A program made the translations under genes and the position numbers. Below are positions 1 through 8,048 of a stretch of DNA of 50,660 nt, piece by piece. Source of the stretch: Bradyrhizobiaceae bacterium (GTDB lineage Bacteria; Pseudomonadota; Alphaproteobacteria; Rhizobiales; Aestuariivirgaceae); NCBI GenBank assembly GCA_947475225.1, contig CANJMQ010000025.1, positions 1 through 50,660 on the forward strand, in the 5' to 3' direction. Within the stretch, counting starts at the first letter, position 1. Each line of letters begins with the position of its first letter. Below the pieces are notes generated by a model. The model did not search any database and was not told the origin of the DNA. It saw only the letters and a list, made by a program, of their open reading frames with translations.

Positions 1-45
1 CGCACCCACAATGTGGGCGGCGAAGTTCTCTGCACCGTGTTCTGA
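1..45 (+). CDS. rpsH: 30S ribosomal protein S8, C-terminal end (partial)
   Basis: Only the last 14 codons and the TGA stop are inside the window. The frame reads [14 protein letters not shown], the expected S8 C-terminus ([13 protein letters not shown] ending). S8 binds 16S rRNA in the central domain and normally lies directly before rplF, as here; the next start codon is 10 bases after the stop. The 5' part lies off the left edge. Confidence 0.9.
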   Translation, partial: RTHNVGGEVLCTVF

Positions 46-55
46 GGTCGCACAC

Positions 56-589
56 ATGTCTCGTATCGGAAAGAAACCAGGTCCCGGACCGGCCGGCGTG
101 ACCGTCAACCTTGCTGGCAGCAATGTCGCGGTCAAGGGCCCGAAGGGCGAACTCAAGTTCGTTCTCACCGACCAGGTGATAGCGAAGATGGAAGAGGGAG
201 CCGTCAAGGTTGACCCGAAGGACAAGACCAAGCTGGCCCGTTCAGCCTGGGGCATGTCCCGCACCATGATTGCAAACATGATCAAGGGTGTGACAGACGG
301 TTATTCCAAGACGCTCGAAATCACCGGCGTTGGCTATCGTGCGGCAGCCCAGGGAAAGACCCTGAACCTGGCGCTGGGCTACAGCCACGACATCAATTAT
401 CCGATCCCGGATGGCATCGACATCAAGACGCCGAAGCCGACCGAGATCGTGATCACCGGCATCGACAAGCAGCGCGTCGGCCAGGTTGCGGCCGAGATCC
501 GCGACTTCCGCGGCCCCGAACCCTACAAGGGCAAGGGCGTGAAGTACGCCGGCGAGTACATCTTCCGCAAGGAAGGCAAGAAGAAGTAA
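56..589 (+). CDS. rplF: 50S ribosomal protein L6
   Basis: Ribosomal protein of the large subunit, near the factor-binding region. The 177-residue product starts MSRIGKKP and ends in a basic EGKKK tail, the usual length and ends for bacterial L6. It carries both L6 repeats and the C-terminal signature [13 protein letters not shown]. The frame is open further upstream to an ATG at 11, but that lies inside rpsH; the ATG at 56 has a GAGGT ribosome site at 44-48 and matches the family N-terminus. It is part of the spc operon, 10 bases after rpsH and 12 before rplR. Confidence 0.97.
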   Translation: MSRIGKKPGPGPAGVTVNLAGSNVAVKGPKGELKFVLTDQVIAKMEEGAVKVDPKDKTKLARSAWGMSRTMIANMIKGVTDGYSKTLEITGVGYRAAAQGKTLNLALGYSHDINYPIPDGIDIKTPKPTEIVITGIDKQRVGQVAAEIRDFRGPEPYKGKGVKYAGEYIFRKEGKKK

Positions 590-601
590 TAGGTGATGGC
601 C

Positions 602-958
602 ATGGCTACGAAATCTCAATCGCTCCGCAAGGCCCGCGTCCGCAAGGCGCTCGCCGCGCGCGGTGCACTGCGTCCCCGGCTGTCGGTGTTCCGCTCCTCC
701 AAGAACATCTACGCCCAGATCATCGATGATACGAAAGGCGTGACGGTTGCCGCCGCGTCCTCCATCGAGAAGGACCTCAAGGGCAAGATCAAGACGGGCG
801 CCGACAAGGATGCTGCGGCTGCGATCGGCAAGCTCATCGCCGAGCGCGCGATCAAGGCAGGCGTCAAGGACGTCGTGTTCGATCGCGGCGGCTATCTCTA
901 TCACGGGCGCGTCAAGGCGCTTGCAGATGCTGCCCGCGAGGGCGGCCTGAATTTCTAA
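602..958 (+). CDS. rplR: 50S ribosomal protein L18
   Basis: L18 helps deliver 5S rRNA to the large subunit. The product is 118 residues, begins [15 protein letters not shown] and ends GGLNF, typical of the family, with the conserved C-terminal [18 protein letters not shown] block. In-frame GTG (593) and ATG (596) codons precede the chosen ATG at 602; AGGTGAT at 591-597 then sits close before 602, and the family N-terminus starts at MATK. It lies between rplF and rpsE in the spc operon. Confidence 0.95.
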   Translation: MATKSQSLRKARVRKALAARGALRPRLSVFRSSKNIYAQIIDDTKGVTVAAASSIEKDLKGKIKTGADKDAAAAIGKLIAERAIKAGVKDVVFDRGGYLYHGRVKALADAAREGGLNF

Positions 959-987
959 TCTCCGGCGAAAGATAGGCGGAAAGCAAT

Positions 988-1557
988 ATGGCTAAGGAAC
1001 GTTCGGAGCGCGGTGACCGCAAGGACCGTGATAACCGTGAAGAGCGGGACAGCGAGTTCATCGACAAGCTCGTGCACATCAACCGCGTCGCCAAGGTGGT
1101 GAAGGGCGGCAAGCGCTTCGGCTTTGCTGCACTCGTCGTCGTCGGCGACCAGAAGGGTCGCGTTGGTTTCGGTCACGGCAAGGCACGTGAGGTGCCGGAG
1201 GCCGTGCGCAAGGCAACCGAGTCGGCGAAGCGCGGCCTGATCCGCGTGCCGCTGAAAGAGGGCCGCACGCTGCATCATGATATCGATGGCCGTTGGGGCG
1301 CGGGCAAGGTGACACTGCGCACCGCTCCTCCGGGCACCGGCATCATCGCTGGCGGTCCGATGCGCGCCGTCTTCGAATCGGTTGGCATGGCTGACGTGGT
1401 TGCGAAGTCCAAGGGCTCGTCCAACCCCTACAACATGGTGCGTGCCACTTTCGACGCGCTGAAGAAGCAGACGAGCCCGCGTGCCGTCGCCTCCCGCCGC
1501 GGCAAGAAGGTTGCTGACGTGCTGAGCCGCCGTGGCGGCTCGGCCGTGGCCGAGTAA
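988..1557 (+). CDS. rpsE: 30S ribosomal protein S5
   Basis: S5 acts in decoding fidelity on the small subunit. The 189-residue product has an alphaproteobacterial Arg/Asp/Glu-rich N-terminal extension (residues 1-20), then the double-stranded-RNA-binding domain (about 21-85, with [15 protein letters not shown]) and the S5 C-terminal domain ([17 protein letters not shown]). AAAG-rich sequence precedes the ATG. It lies 29 bases after rplR and 14 before rpmD, so it is in the same transcript. Confidence 0.97.
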   Translation: MAKERSERGDRKDRDNREERDSEFIDKLVHINRVAKVVKGGKRFGFAALVVVGDQKGRVGFGHGKAREVPEAVRKATESAKRGLIRVPLKEGRTLHHDIDGRWGAGKVTLRTAPPGTGIIAGGPMRAVFESVGMADVVAKSKGSSNPYNMVRATFDALKKQTSPRAVASRRGKKVADVLSRRGGSAVAE

Positions 1558-1571
1558 GAAGGAAACTGATC

Positions 1572-1772
1572 ATGGCGAAAGCCCCGGCGAAAGCCCCAAA
1601 GACGGTCACGATCCAGCAGGTTGCGAGCCCGCAGCGCCGTCCCGGCGAGCAGCGCGCGACACTGATCGGTCTTGGCCTCAACAAGATGAACAGGATCTCG
1701 ACCCTGCAGGACACGCCTGCGGTTCGTGGCATGATCGCCAAGGTGGCGCACCTCGTGCGCGTCGTGGAATAA
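1572..1772 (+). CDS. rpmD: 50S ribosomal protein L30
   Basis: A 66-residue protein with a short Ala/Pro/Lys N-terminus followed by the L30 core [20 protein letters not shown] and [10 protein letters not shown], ending in VAHLVRVVE as the family does. L30 is a small non-essential large-subunit protein between rpsE and rplO in spc operons, which is its position here. AAGGAAAC before the ATG at 1572 serves as the ribosome site. Confidence 0.95.
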   Translation: MAKAPAKAPKTVTIQQVASPQRRPGEQRATLIGLGLNKMNRISTLQDTPAVRGMIAKVAHLVRVVE

Positions 1773-1784
1773 GGAAGAGCGACG

Positions 1785-2270
1785 ATGAAGCTCAATGAGA
1801 TCACCGACAACCCCGGTTCCCGCCACGCCAAGAAGCGTGTGGGACGCGGCATCGGTTCCGGCCTCGGCAAGACCGCTGGTCGTGGTGGCAAGGGCCAGAC
1901 GGCCCGCAAGGGTGGCGCGAAGGCCGGCTTCGAAGGCGGCCAGATGCCCATCTACCGCCGTCTGCCGAAGCGCGGCTTCAACAAGCCGAACCAGGTGGAC
2001 TACAACGAGGTCAACCTGTCACTCGTGCAGGCTGCCATCGACTCCAAGCGCCTCGACCCCAAGCAGCCGGTGAATGCCGCAGCGCTTGTCGCGGCCGGTG
2101 TGATCTCCGCCCCCAAGGGTGGTGTTCGCCTGCTCGGCAAGGGTGAACTGAAGGCAAAGGTTGCCTTCGAGGTCTACCATGCGACGGCCGGCGCCATTGC
2201 GGCGGTCGAGAAGGCGGGCGGCTCTGTGAAGATGCTGAAGCCCGTCGAGAAGGCTCCGGACGCTAAGTAA
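1785..2270 (+). CDS. rplO: 50S ribosomal protein L15
   Basis: L15 is a late-assembling large-subunit protein. The 161-residue product starts [20 protein letters not shown], then has the Gly/Arg/Lys-rich segment with [15 protein letters not shown] and the signature [29 protein letters not shown] lies just before the ATG. It is 12 bases after rpmD. A GC hairpin separates it from secY. Confidence 0.97.
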   Translation: MKLNEITDNPGSRHAKKRVGRGIGSGLGKTAGRGGKGQTARKGGAKAGFEGGQMPIYRRLPKRGFNKPNQVDYNEVNLSLVQAAIDSKRLDPKQPVNAAALVAAGVISAPKGGVRLLGKGELKAKVAFEVYHATAGAIAAVEKAGGSVKMLKPVEKAPDAK

Positions 2271-2288
2271 GCTTGCAGGCACTGGTCA

Positions 2289-2309
2289 GGGGCCCCACAT
2301 AGGGGCCCC
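2289..2309 (+). other. GC-rich hairpin between rplO and secY
   Basis: GGGGCCCC at 2289-2296 is repeated at 2302-2309 and is self-complementary, giving an 8-bp stem with a 5-base loop (ACATA). No T-run follows, so it is not a classical intrinsic terminator. It may act as an attenuator or processing site that sets the secY-adk level relative to the upstream ribosomal genes; that role is inference. Confidence 0.4.
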
Positions 2310-2332
2310 GGGACCGTTGCGAGGACGAAGAC

Positions 2333-3664
2333 ATGGCATCAGCCGCAGAACAACTTGCCGCAAACCTGAACTTCGGTGCGCTCGCCAAGTCGGAAGACTT
2401 GAAGAAGCGAATCTGGTTCACGCTCGGCGCCCTGATTGTCTATCGCCTCGGCAGCTACATCCCCATTCCTGGCATTGATGCGATCCAGCTTGCAAAGTTC
2501 GCCGCCCAGAACTCCAATGGCATCCTGGGCTGGGTGAATAATCTTGCCGGCGGTGCTCTTGGGCGTATGGCCATCTTCGCCCTCAACATCATGCCCTATG
2601 TTTCGGCCTCGATCATCATCCAGCTCATGAGTTCGGTTTCCCCGCAACTCGAGGCGCTGAAGAAGGAAGGTGAGCAGGGCCGCAAGAAGATCAATCAGTA
2701 TACCCGTTATGGAACGGTTGTGCTCGCGGCGCTGCAGGCCTACGGAATTGCGGTCGGGCTTGAGGGGCAGGGCGGACTGGTGCTCGATCCGGGCATGTTC
2801 TTCCGGCTGTCGACGGTCATCACCCTGACCGGCGGTACTGTTTTCCTGATGTGGCTGGGTGAGCAGATCACCTCGCGCGGCATTGGCAACGGCATTTCGC
2901 TGATCATCTTCGCCGGCATCGTGGCACGCCTGCCCGATGGCATCGCGGGGCTGCTTGAGATGGGCCGCACCGGGCAGGTCTCGACCTTCGTGATCCTCGG
3001 CATCATCATTCTGGCCTTTGCGGTGATCGCATTCATCGTTCTGATGGAACGCGCCCAGCGCCGACTGCTGATTCAGTATCCGAAACGCCAGGTCGGCAAC
3101 AAGATGTTCCAGGGCGAAAGCTCGCATATGCCGCTGAAGCTGAATACCTCGGGTGTCATTCCCCCGATCTTTGCTTCGTCACTGTTGCTGCTGCCCATCA
3201 CGGTTGCCAACTTCACGAAGGGTCAGGGCCCGGAGTGGCTGAACTCGCTCACCGCCATGCTTGGCCATGGTCAGCCGCTTTTCTTGATGCTTTATGCTCT
3301 GCTCATCGTCTTCTTCGCCTTCTTCTACACCTCGATCATGTTCAACCCGGTCGAGACTGCGGATAATCTCAAGAAATATGGTGGCTTCATTCCCGGCATC
3401 CGGCCGGGTGAACGCACTGCCGAGTACATCGACTATGTGCTGACCCGCATTACCCTCATCGGCGCGCTCTACCTTGTTGTGGTGTGCTTGTTGCCTGAGA
3501 TACTGATCGGCTACACAGGCGTTCCCTTCTACTTCGGTGGCACCTCGCTGCTGATCGTGGTGAGCGTGACCATGGATACCGTTGCCCAGGTGCAGGGACA
3601 CCTTCTGGCCCAGCAATATGAGGGCTTGATCAGGAAGTCCAAGCTCAGGGGCAGCAAGCGGTGA
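2333..3664 (+). CDS. secY: Protein translocase subunit SecY
   Basis: SecY is the channel subunit of the SecYEG translocon in the inner membrane. The 443-residue product has ten predicted hydrophobic segments, the N-terminal IWFTLGALIVYRLGSYIPIPG block, the plug and second-helix region after GILGWVNNLAGGALGRMAIFA with the IMPYVSASIIIQL signature, and a C-terminal cytoplasmic tail ending KLRGSKR. GAGGACGAAGAC precedes the ATG at 2333. Its stop overlaps the adk start by four bases (GTGA), a sign of translational coupling. Confidence 0.97.
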   Translation: MASAAEQLAANLNFGALAKSEDLKKRIWFTLGALIVYRLGSYIPIPGIDAIQLAKFAAQNSNGILGWVNNLAGGALGRMAIFALNIMPYVSASIIIQLMSSVSPQLEALKKEGEQGRKKINQYTRYGTVVLAALQAYGIAVGLEGQGGLVLDPGMFFRLSTVITLTGGTVFLMWLGEQITSRGIGNGISLIIFAGIVARLPDGIAGLLEMGRTGQVSTFVILGIIILAFAVIAFIVLMERAQRRLLIQYPKRQVGNKMFQGESSHMPLKLNTSGVIPPIFASSLLLLPITVANFTKGQGPEWLNSLTAMLGHGQPLFLMLYALLIVFFAFFYTSIMFNPVETADNLKKYGGFIPGIRPGERTAEYIDYVLTRITLIGALYLVVVCLLPEILIGYTGVPFYFGGTSLLIVVSVTMDTVAQVQGHLLAQQYEGLIRKSKLRGSKR

Positions 3665-4311
3665 ACATCATTCTTCTCGGCCCCCCGGGGGCGGGCAAAG
3701 GCACGCAGGCCAAGCTTATCGAAGACAAGCATGGCATGAAGCAGCTCTCCACCGGAGACATGCTGCGCGCTGCCGTCGCCGCCGGGACCGAGACCGGCCG
3801 CAGGGCCAAGGAGATCATGGACAGGGGCGAACTCGTGCCGGACACAGTGGTGGTCGGCATCATCGCCGACCGGCTCGACCAGTCCGACGTGAACAAGGGC
3901 TTCATCCTCGACGGTTTTCCGCGCAACACGGCCCAGGCAGAGGCGCTCGACACCATGCTGACGGGCAAGGGCCTCAAGCTCAGTGCCGTCATCGAGATGA
4001 AAGTGAATGACGAGGCGCTCGTTGAGCGCATCACCGGGCGCTATACCTGTGCCAAATGCGGCAAGGGCTATCACGACCGGTTCGAAAAACCAAAGGTTTC
4101 AGGCGTATGCGATGTGTGTGGGGGAACCCAGTTCATACGCCGCGCCGACGACAACGAGAAAACGGTCCGTGACCGCCTCGCTGTCTACAACAAGCAGACC
4201 GCGCCGCTGGTGCAGTATTATGGCGAGCGCGGTACGCTCAAGACGATCGACGGCATGGCGGACATCTCTGAGGTGACCCGCCAGATCGAAGGTGTGCTGA
4301 AGGGCGTTTGA
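3661..4311 (+). CDS. adk: Adenylate kinase, zinc-lid type
   Basis: Converts ATP plus AMP into two ADP in the cytosol. The 216-residue product has the P-loop GPPGAGKGTQA at 7-17, the AMP-binding block with DGFPRN at about 84-89, and a long LID holding four cysteines (C130, C133, C150, C153) in CAKC/CDVC pairs, the zinc-binding arrangement usual in alphaproteobacteria. The GTG start overlaps the secY stop by four bases. The secY-adk pairing in a ribosomal operon is common in bacteria. Confidence 0.97.
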   Translation: MNIILLGPPGAGKGTQAKLIEDKHGMKQLSTGDMLRAAVAAGTETGRRAKEIMDRGELVPDTVVVGIIADRLDQSDVNKGFILDGFPRNTAQAEALDTMLTGKGLKLSAVIEMKVNDEALVERITGRYTCAKCGKGYHDRFEKPKVSGVCDVCGGTQFIRRADDNEKTVRDRLAVYNKQTAPLVQYYGERGTLKTIDGMADISEVTRQIEGVLKGV

Positions 4312-4336
4312 GACCCGAAATTGCGTGGTTCTGGAG

Positions 4337-4365
4337 TTGACGCGAGAGCGATTCCCCTCTAGATA
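4337..4365 (+). promoter_or_regulatory. Possible promoter for the rpsM-rpsK-rpoA-rplQ segment
   Basis: TTGACG (4337-4342, five of six to the -35 consensus) is followed after exactly 17 bases by TAGATA (4360-4365), a weak -10. Position in the only long gap of the cluster favours an internal promoter, but the -10 match is poor. Confidence 0.25.
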
Positions 4366-4500
4366 CCGGCTCAATCTCGGTCGAGGACAGGCTGGCTTCA
4401 GGGGGAATGACCCCTTGGGGTTCGGTCCTATGCCGTTGATGGTGACCGGTCGAAGCTGAAAACAAATACGAAGTTGACGGTATAAGCCGTTGAAGTGATT

Positions 4501-4506
4501 AGGAGA
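4501..4506 (+). promoter_or_regulatory. Ribosome-binding site deciding the rpsM start
   Basis: AGGAGA lies six bases before the GTG at 4513. It supports GTG 4513 over the in-frame GTG at 4495, which would add six residues not found in S13 proteins. Confidence 0.8.
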
Positions 4507-4512
4507 ACAGGC

Positions 4513-4881
4513 GTGGCCCGTATTGCAGGCGTCAATATTCCGACCAACAAGCCGGTGGCGATTTCGCTCCGCTATATCTTTGGCATCGGCCCCGTGAATG
4601 CGGTCGAGATTTGCGACAAGACGAAGATCGAGCCGGCGAAGCGCGTGAACGAGCTTTCCGACGCCGAGGTTCTCGCGATCCGCGAAGTCATCGACCGCGA
4701 CTACGTGGTCGAGGGCGACTTGCGCCGGGAAGTGTCTATCAATATCAAGCGCCTCGTCGACCTTGGCTGCTATCGCGGCCTGCGTCACCGCAAGGGCCTG
4801 CCCGTTCGTGGCCAGCGCACCCATACCAACGCCCGCACCCGCAAGGGACCGGCCAAGGCAATCGCCGGTAAGAAGAAGTAA
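4513..4881 (+). CDS. rpsM: 30S ribosomal protein S13
   Basis: S13 sits in the head of the small subunit and contacts P-site tRNA and the large subunit. The 122-residue product begins [19 protein letters not shown] and has the helix-hairpin-like YIFGIGP block and the basic C-terminus with [20 protein letters not shown]. The start codon is GTG, fixed by AGGAGA six bases upstream. rpsK follows after 13 bases, so both are read from one transcript. Confidence 0.97.
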   Translation: MARIAGVNIPTNKPVAISLRYIFGIGPVNAVEICDKTKIEPAKRVNELSDAEVLAIREVIDRDYVVEGDLRREVSINIKRLVDLGCYRGLRHRKGLPVRGQRTHTNARTRKGPAKAIAGKKK

Positions 4882-4894
4882 AGGCTGAAAGAAC

Positions 4895-5284
4895 ATGGCT
4901 AAGGAAGCTGCACGTCCGCGCCGTAAAGAGCGCAAGAATATCTCCTCTGGCGTCGTCCACGTGAACTCGTCGTTCAACAACACGATGATTACGATCACCG
5001 ACGTCCAGGGCAATGCCATCGTCTGGTCGTCGTCGGGCAAGCTGGGCTTCAAGGGCTCGCGCAAGTCGACGCCGTATGCCGCGCAGGTCGCGGCCGAGCA
5101 GGTGGGCCGCGCCGCCATGGAGCACGGCATGCGTACCGTCGAGGTTGAGGTCTGCGGCCCGGGTGCGGGTCGTGAATCGGCTTTGCGTGCGCTGCAGGCC
5201 TGCGGGCTGCAGGTCACGTCGATCCGCGACGTGACGCCCATTCCGCACAACGGCTGCCGTCCGCCGAAGCGCCGCCGCGTCTAA
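4895..5284 (+). CDS. rpsK: 30S ribosomal protein S11
   Basis: S11 lines the mRNA exit region of the small subunit platform. The 129-residue product has the family core [37 protein letters not shown] and the C-terminal signature [19 protein letters not shown]. It lies 13 bases after rpsM. A small GC stem (5300-5305 with 5316-5321) lies between it and rpoA, without a T-run. Confidence 0.97.
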   Translation: MAKEAARPRRKERKNISSGVVHVNSSFNNTMITITDVQGNAIVWSSSGKLGFKGSRKSTPYAAQVAAEQVGRAAMEHGMRTVEVEVCGPGAGRESALRALQACGLQVTSIRDVTPIPHNGCRPPKRRRV

Positions 5285-5387
5285 TCACGCTGCTCGCCGC
5301 CGCCCCGCATTTTCAGGGCGGTTCATCTCTTTGTGAAAACATGGTTCCCCTGACGGGGAGCCGGATTTTCGACAGGAAGAACACAAG

Positions 5388-6410
5388 ATGCAAGTGAACC
5401 AGAAGAACTGGCAGGAACTGATCCGTCCGTCGAAGCTCGATGTGCAGTTGGGCCGCGACCGCCGCCGCGTCGCTACATTCGTCGCCGAACCGCTGGAGCG
5501 TGGCTTTGGCACGACGCTTGGCAACGCGCTGCGCCGCATCCTCCTGTCTTCGCTTCAGGGTGCTGCTGTTACCTCCGTCCATATCGACGGCGTTCTGCAT
5601 GAATTTTCCTCGATTGCCGGCGTTCGCGAGGACGTCACCGACATGATCCTGAACATCAAGGAAATCGCCATCGGCATGCAGGGCGAAGGCCCGAAGCGAC
5701 TGATGCTCCGCAAGGATGGTCCGGGCGTGGTTCGCGCCGGTGACATCCAGACGTCTGGCGACATTCAGATTCTCAACCCCGAACACGTGATCTGCACGCT
5801 CGATGAGGGTGCCGAGATCCGCGTCGAGTTTACCGTTGCTACCGGCAAGGGCTATGTGTCAGCCGAGCGTAACCGTCCGGAAGATGCTCCGATCGGGCTT
5901 ATCCCGGTCGACTCGATCTACAGTCCCGTGAAGCGCGTGTCGTTCAAGATCGAAAACACCCGCGAGGGCCAGATCCTGGACTATGACAAGCTGATCATGA
6001 ACGTCGAGACCGACGGTTCCGTGTCCCCTGAGGACGCAGTTGCTTATGCCGCCCGGATCCTGCAGGACCAGCTCTCGGTGTTCATCAACTTCTCGGAACC
6101 GTCCAAGGCGATCGTTGAAGAGTCGCGCCCGGAACTCGAGTTCAACGCGGCACTGCTCAAGAAGGTCGACGAGCTGGAGCTGTCCGTGCGCTCCGCAAAC
6201 TGCCTGAAGAACGACAATATCGTGTATATTGGCGACCTTATCCAGAAGACCGAAGCGGAGATGTTGCGCACTCCTAATTTCGGTCGTAAGTCGTTGAACG
6301 AAATCAAGGAAGTTCTGGCCCAGATGGGTCTGCATCTCGGCATGGAAGTGCCGAACTGGCCCCCCGAGAACATCGAAGAACTCGCCAAGAAATACGAACA
6401 ACATTATTGA
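5388..6410 (+). CDS. rpoA: RNA polymerase subunit alpha
   Basis: The alpha subunit dimer nucleates RNA polymerase assembly and touches activators and UP elements. The 340-residue product has the N-terminal dimerisation domain (residues about 15-235, with [17 protein letters not shown]) and the C-terminal DNA-binding domain (about 255-325, with [15 protein letters not shown] and [18 protein letters not shown]). A ribosome site AGGAAGAAC precedes the ATG. Position between rpsK and rplQ is the standard alpha-operon order. Confidence 0.97.
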   Translation: MQVNQKNWQELIRPSKLDVQLGRDRRRVATFVAEPLERGFGTTLGNALRRILLSSLQGAAVTSVHIDGVLHEFSSIAGVREDVTDMILNIKEIAIGMQGEGPKRLMLRKDGPGVVRAGDIQTSGDIQILNPEHVICTLDEGAEIRVEFTVATGKGYVSAERNRPEDAPIGLIPVDSIYSPVKRVSFKIENTREGQILDYDKLIMNVETDGSVSPEDAVAYAARILQDQLSVFINFSEPSKAIVEESRPELEFNAALLKKVDELELSVRSANCLKNDNIVYIGDLIQKTEAEMLRTPNFGRKSLNEIKEVLAQMGLHLGMEVPNWPPENIEELAKKYEQHY

Positions 6411-6461
6411 GAACCCGAGCGGCGCGCTTTAAGCCTGCGCCGGAATTGAAGGAGAACGGTT

Positions 6462-6887
6462 ATGCGTCATGGTTTCAGGGGCCGCCGGTTCAACCGCACG
6501 GCGGAGCATCGCGAAGCGATGTTTGCCAACATGGCTGCGGCTTTGATCAAGCACGAGCAGATTGTGACGACGCTGCCGAAGGCCAAGGATCTTCGGCCCG
6601 TTGTCGAAAGGCTCATTACGTTGGGTAAGCAGGGCGGCCTGCACGCCCGTCGTCAGGCAATGGCACAGGTCCGCGACGAGACCCAGGTGAGGAAACTGTT
6701 TGACGTTCTTGCCAAGCGCTACGCCTCGCGCGGCGGCGGCTATATCCGCATCATGAAGGCTGGCTTCCGGTACGGTGACCAGGCTCCGATGGCTGTGATT
6801 GAGTTTGTTGATCGTGATGTTAATGCCCGCGGCCTGGATTCTGGCCCGAGCCAGAAGGTCGACGAGGCCGCTGAAGCGGCCGCCTGA
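6462..6887 (+). CDS. rplQ: 50S ribosomal protein L17
   Basis: L17 lies near the peptide exit tunnel. The 141-residue product starts [20 protein letters not shown], followed by [20 protein letters not shown], both diagnostic for L17, and ends in an acidic Ala/Glu tail usual in alphaproteobacteria. AAGGAGAAC precedes the ATG. It is the last gene of the ribosomal transcript; an intrinsic terminator follows 26 bases after the stop. Confidence 0.97.
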   Translation: MRHGFRGRRFNRTAEHREAMFANMAAALIKHEQIVTTLPKAKDLRPVVERLITLGKQGGLHARRQAMAQVRDETQVRKLFDVLAKRYASRGGGYIRIMKAGFRYGDQAPMAVIEFVDRDVNARGLDSGPSQKVDEAAEAAA

Positions 6888-6913
6888 TTTCTTCTATAGT
6901 ACCATTCTGACAC

Positions 6914-6940
6914 AAGGGGCAGCGGATAAGCTGCCCCTTT
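6914..6940 (+). terminator. Intrinsic terminator after rplQ
   Basis: AAGGGGCAGC (6914-6923) pairs with GCTGCCCCTT (6930-6939) around a six-base loop GGATAA, giving a 10-bp stem running into a short T tract. It fits the end of the long ribosomal operon. Confidence 0.85.
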
Positions 6941-7058
6941 GCCATTGCGCGCCCAGGGTTTTCAGTGAGAAACTTGGCCCGTTCCTTGCGTTCGTTGAGT
7001 CGTGTGTGCGCCGTTGAGACACGGGGCCATCTTGAATTGACAACGATTGCAAAGAACC

Positions 7059-7787
7059 ATGACCAGCCGATTTGACATCTTCAACGCTACGCAGGAGCCC
7101 TTCTCGGATGAGAAGGAATCCGCAAATTTCCTCCGTACCGCGCGTGACCGTTTCGGCGTCCTAAACCTTTCCTACTGGTTTCTGGGGTCGTCGCGAGCCG
7201 TTCCCGACCGGATGACCTGGTTCTCGACATATGACGAGAGCTACACTCAGATTTACATGAAAGAGTATTCGCCGCTGAAGGACAGTGCGTTCCATCTGTG
7301 CTTCAGCCGTCTCCTACCGCTGGATTGGGACGAGGCGCGCACCACTGACGACACGGTGAAGGATATCCACCAGATTGCCGAACGTTATGGCATCGGGCGG
7401 CATGGTATCTCCATTCCGATCCGTGAGCTTGGCGTGGGGGACGCGATGTTCTCAATCAACTTCGATTGTGAAGATCGAAACTGGGGCGATGTGCGCCGCG
7501 ATTTGGTTAACGAAGTTCATCTTTTTGCGCACTACTATCATCAGCGCGTCAAGAAGTTGATCGCCGTGCAACAGCGACCAATGGGCGAGGGGTTCGAACT
7601 GAGCCCGCGAGAGCGCGAAGTCCTGATGTGGGCAGCGGAGGGCAAGACGGCGTCTGAGACAGCGACGATTCTCAAGCTCAGCACCAGTGCCGTTAATCTC
7701 TATGCGGCCCGTGCGATGAGCAAGCTGCGTGCCCACACGAAGACTCAGGCTGTGGCCATCGCTGTGCGGAATTCGATGTTCAACTGA
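7059..7787 (+). CDS. LuxR-family regulator with autoinducer-binding-type domain (solo)
   Basis: Predicted DNA-binding regulator of the quorum-sensing LuxR class. Residues about 15-165 resemble the autoinducer-binding domain and residues about 180-240 the LuxR helix-turn-helix (SPREREVLMWAAEGKTASET). In TraR numbering, Tyr61, Asp70 and Trp85 appear kept (Y66, D75, W90 here), but Trp57 is Tyr (Y62) and Pro71 is Ser (S76). No luxI-type synthase lies in the window, so this is a solo by local context. The ATG at 7059 is preferred; a TTG at 7047 is also in frame, and neither has a strong ribosome site. The ligand is unknown; it may be a non-homoserine-lactone signal or none. Confidence 0.8.
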   Translation: MTSRFDIFNATQEPFSDEKESANFLRTARDRFGVLNLSYWFLGSSRAVPDRMTWFSTYDESYTQIYMKEYSPLKDSAFHLCFSRLLPLDWDEARTTDDTVKDIHQIAERYGIGRHGISIPIRELGVGDAMFSINFDCEDRNWGDVRRDLVNEVHLFAHYYHQRVKKLIAVQQRPMGEGFELSPREREVLMWAAEGKTASETATILKLSTSAVNLYAARAMSKLRAHTKTQAVAIAVRNSMFN

Positions 7788-7805
7788 AATTCTCCCCAGT
7801 TGAAC

Positions 7806-7842
7806 GATAGGGCGGCCTGTCTGACAGACAGGCCGCCCTATC
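7806..7842 (+). terminator. Very strong inverted repeat after the LuxR gene
   Basis: Two 18-base arms (7806-7823 and 7825-7842) are perfect reverse complements around one A, making a 37-base palindrome. It begins 18 bases after the LuxR stop. There is no T-run on either side, so it may be a terminator of both converging genes, or a dispersed palindromic repeat. Confidence 0.55.
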
Positions 7843-7980
7843 AGTTCGTGAAGGAAACTTGAGCGGGCAGCTTGCTGCGCACGCGCGGATACCATCGAGG
7901 CATCAGTTGCACCAACTGAGCCAAAGTGACAGAAAACCGTTCGCATGTGCCGTCCAGTAAGATTCTTTGGTGGTTCAATG

Positions 7981-8016
7981 CAAAGGGAGGCAAGCGATTT
8001 GACCTGCCTCCCTTTG
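7981..8016 (-). terminator. Hairpin after the decarboxylase gene
   Basis: CAAAGGGAGGCA (7981-7992) pairs with TGCCTCCCTTTG (8005-8016) around a 12-base loop. On the minus strand it starts 33 bases after the stop of the decarboxylase. No long T-run follows, so termination strength is uncertain. Confidence 0.5.
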
Positions 8017-8048
8017 TGATCATCTCGATTGTCGGGTGTCTACAGGAT

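Larger units (their letters stand above)
4312..4512 (+). other. 201-base leader between adk and rpsM, with potential stems
   Basis: This is the longest gap inside the ribosomal cluster and codes for nothing I can support. It can form three stems: ATTCCCC 4351-4357 with GGGGAAT 4402-4408; ACCC/GGGT within 4410-4421; and CGGTC 4423-4427 with GACCG 4444-4448. It may be an rpsM operon leader, for promotion or autogenous control; the role is not shown by sequence alone. Confidence 0.35.

Noticed and set aside
11..55. An upstream ATG extending rplF by 15 residues
   Set aside because: These bases encode the end of rpsH, and L6 proteins start at MSRIGKKP.
4099..5250. A 383-codon open frame antisense to adk, rpsM and rpsK
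   Set aside because: It crosses three certain genes and the leader; no ribosome site or domain.
7047..7058. A TTG start for the LuxR-type gene
   Set aside because: It has no better ribosome site than the ATG at 7059 and adds only four residues.
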